Below, piece after piece: positions 63,401-64,000 of a stretch of 64,000 nt of DNA. Under the pieces are notes generated by a model. It saw only the letters and a program-made list of their open reading frames with translations, ran no database searches and was not told the origin of the DNA. The position numbers and the translations under genes are program-made. Position 1 is the first letter of the stretch. Every line of letters begins with the position of its first letter. The stretch comes from Spongiimicrobium salis. GTDB lineage: Bacteria; Bacteroidota; Bacteroidia; Flavobacteriales; Flavobacteriaceae. The stretch lies in the NCBI RefSeq assembly GCF_043678055.1, contig NZ_JBHEQA010000001.1:1240001-1304000 (forward strand), written 5' to 3'.

Positions 63401-64000
63401 AAAAGTGCAGACCCAAAAAGGAACAGATATTTTGGAGACCCGTATAGAATATCACGACTATGATAGTTTGGGCAATCCTTTGGAAGTTTCCAAGACCGGT
63501 GGGGCCCATATCGTATACCTCTGGGGATACAACAAACAATATCCCATTGCTAAAATAGAGAATGCCACTTTTTCCGAAGTAGCAGCGGCCTTGGGTGTTA
63601 GCGAAACGGTACTGAAAAACTATGACCATACCCATATAAATGCCATAAACGGACTCAGACAAAGTTTTCCAAAGGCTATGGTAACCACGTACCAGTATGA
63701 GCCTTTGATCGGGGTTAGCTCCATGACCGACCCTAGTGGTTATACCATGTCCTATGAATATGATGGCTTCAATAGGCTACGACGGACAAGGGACGGACAA
63801 AACTTGGTAGAAAAGGAATATTTCTACCATTATAAAGGAGAACCTGTTACCCATAGTGAGTTGGTCAGTAGTGGTATCACTTCTGAAAATCTACTTTTTA
63901 CCGGGGAAACGGGGCATTACGTCATTAGCGCCAGTGGAGGTTCCGGAAACTACAGTTATACGTGGACCTTTGAGCATAACAGCGCCCCTACCCTCACAGC
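60492..64000 (+). CDS. RHS/YD-repeat secreted protein, 5' part (runs off the window)
   Basis: Open frame from ATG 60492 to the window end, 1169 codons so far and no stop. Signal peptide KIYPFLSFLLLFLGTSKVTA. Early SYHAGGHKVEEIASWIGLGW, LNVGGQISRTVR is the flavobacterial RHS N-terminal signature. Later SMTDPSGYTMSYEYDGFNRL, RRTRDGQN is a YD repeat, and VYLWGYNKQYPIAKIENAT is another family motif. The last residues (YVISASGGSGNYSYTWTFE) look like a PKD/Ig-like domain. RHS proteins often end in a variable toxin tip, outside the window here. The frame is the same at both ends and was translated in full. Confidence 0.9.
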   Translation, partial: MRKKIYPFLSFLLLFLGTSKVTAQELPNIVPLSPEVGSIAKFTEVPVSHYTGVPNISIPITSLKGRTLEVPVSLSYHAGGHKVEEIASWIGLGWNLNVGGQISRTVRQIGDDSRDGYLFSDVLVTDLPGMTYDELNIILSNAATLNRPDLAPDEFNFSFMGYSGRYYFNQNRSANNPYGELVQFPKSDLKIEPIFSGYTIIQWKITTPDGTEYLFGGVNAYDTVDSSRSYTSDTQSIPQPTTENPTNLDHITSWKLIRIKSIANDIITFHYESINYDTCSPFQETFLTTRGLQLSQSKTTGTNSKISEIRSANGTIRFNREFTKREDLNYDHALKSIVLSDNTGNLIDRIELVHSYFQSERPTQVYQLCDGTSTHTDSNGNYPYNEEISKRLKLEEVRFLGNQPSLTDNYSYKLEYNTTALPHRLSKSQDYWGYYNGEDNAYLIPSMPYRVGPGINYYEGANRQIKPQYTQANMLTKIIYPEGGFTTFGYENNAVDETFNYPGSSIISEPTIPGSFGLLSSRDASSNCNNNQVINGDFTIPDEVQGLISATSSSSIFENGDSDLPIDGQEIYFRIKKCNSLNGSSTCTYSDTEITYVPIGHDRSFELSPGKYRLEIVIDVPSGVCPENEDIRVDLSWNYRTFLDKKLIGGLRIKSITNYDNTGLQATKRSYAYRNETNKESGWIASVPVFKNDLVIESQGGGPILTEKLHSNHYIPFITTQNNNVGYTYVTETIEGDDTETDPDQKKTYEYSYLGFTTSYPGAPVYGEWLNGRATKQSFLEADVANSSPLAPAYRVKREQSNEYNYLFGAQSGSLFNVTSDMVLGFDIYFRPTELISNSVQGILGQMYSLVNGATVTNNTIEKELFYGQNNDTIAYLRETTYSYRDLYPHLFPILMNEKNSEGKETETRYYYPGDTEIASYPYVNELIDQHRISQPVRTEVTVTKNGAQLSKTDLRTIFRDWGDNILLPEKVQTQKGTDILETRIEYHDYDSLGNPLEVSKTGGAHIVYLWGYNKQYPIAKIENATFSEVAAALGVSETVLKNYDHTHINAINGLRQSFPKAMVTTYQYEPLIGVSSMTDPSGYTMSYEYDGFNRLRRTRDGQNLVEKEYFYHYKGEPVTHSELVSSGITSENLLFTGETGHYVISASGGSGNYSYTWTFEHNSAPTLT

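Noticed and set aside
63021..63662. A 213-codon minus-strand frame near the window end
   Set aside because: It is entirely antisense to the RHS-like gene, whose frame is open and motif-rich here.

Overview
The window comes from a low-GC member of the Bacteroidota, almost certainly a (probably marine) Flavobacteriaceae. This rests on the SusC/SusD pair, DUF3078, PiT-PhoU and flavobacterial RHS proteins, LytTR two-component genes, and TAnnTTTG-type -7 elements in place of sigma70 -10 boxes. Most of it is chromosomal core. No tRNA, rRNA, CRISPR array, prophage or intact insertion sequence was seen.

Layout. 0-4.4 kb: a minus-strand SusC/SusD glycan-uptake pair. 4.5-17.2 kb: housekeeping and membrane genes (aspS, a CLC protein, cold-shock protein, tadA, a lipoprotein, dxs with a DUF3078 gene, dgt, a PiT-type phosphate transporter). 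17.2-22.1 kb: an AT-rich accessory island of short orphan genes, coding fragments cut off by repeats, REP-like palindromes, a RAYT transposase remnant and a duplicated gene start. I read it as a graveyard of toxin C-terminal tips and immunity genes from polymorphic (RHS-type) toxins. 22.2-29.6 kb: a zinc metalloprotease, an unknown helical protein, a YiaA-like protein, and the yicC-gmk-nadD operon.

29.6-39.5 kb: a catabolic cluster on both strands: two DUF1080 lipoproteins, two TIM-barrel sugar isomerase-like proteins, a Gfo/Idh oxidoreductase, a nucleoside-type MFS transporter, a DinB protein, a GMC oxidoreductase and its gluconate-dehydrogenase-subunit-3-like partner. Together they fit a 3-keto-glycoside route: periplasmic C3 oxidation of a glycoside, cleavage of the 3-keto product by DUF1080 hydrolases, import and further isomerisation or reduction. 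A 16-bp palindrome sits in the divergent promoter region.

39.7-40.2 kb: three tandem microprotein genes (35, 29 and 27 codons), not called by ordinary length cut-offs, with a shared sequence pattern and roughly 200-bp spacing. This is the best candidate for something undescribed. 40.3-44.1 kb: class Ia ribonucleotide reductase (nrdB-nrdA). 44.7-48.5 kb: two small exported proteins divergent from a LytTR response regulator and TPR histidine kinase. 48.5-57.7 kb: DUF3109, MarC, S41 protease, dCMP deaminase, HupE/UreJ, a TerB-DnaJ protein, bacilliredoxin, PlsC, an HD hydrolase, a secreted Gfo/Idh protein and DUF1801. 57.7-60.4 kb: dispersed repeats of the families seen at 17-22 kb, with a 98-bp run of N inside a repeat, around a PA0069-type radical SAM gene. 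60.5 kb to the end: the 5' part of a very large secreted RHS/YD-repeat protein that runs off the window.

Functions were assigned by reading motifs and family resemblance by eye; no database search was run.
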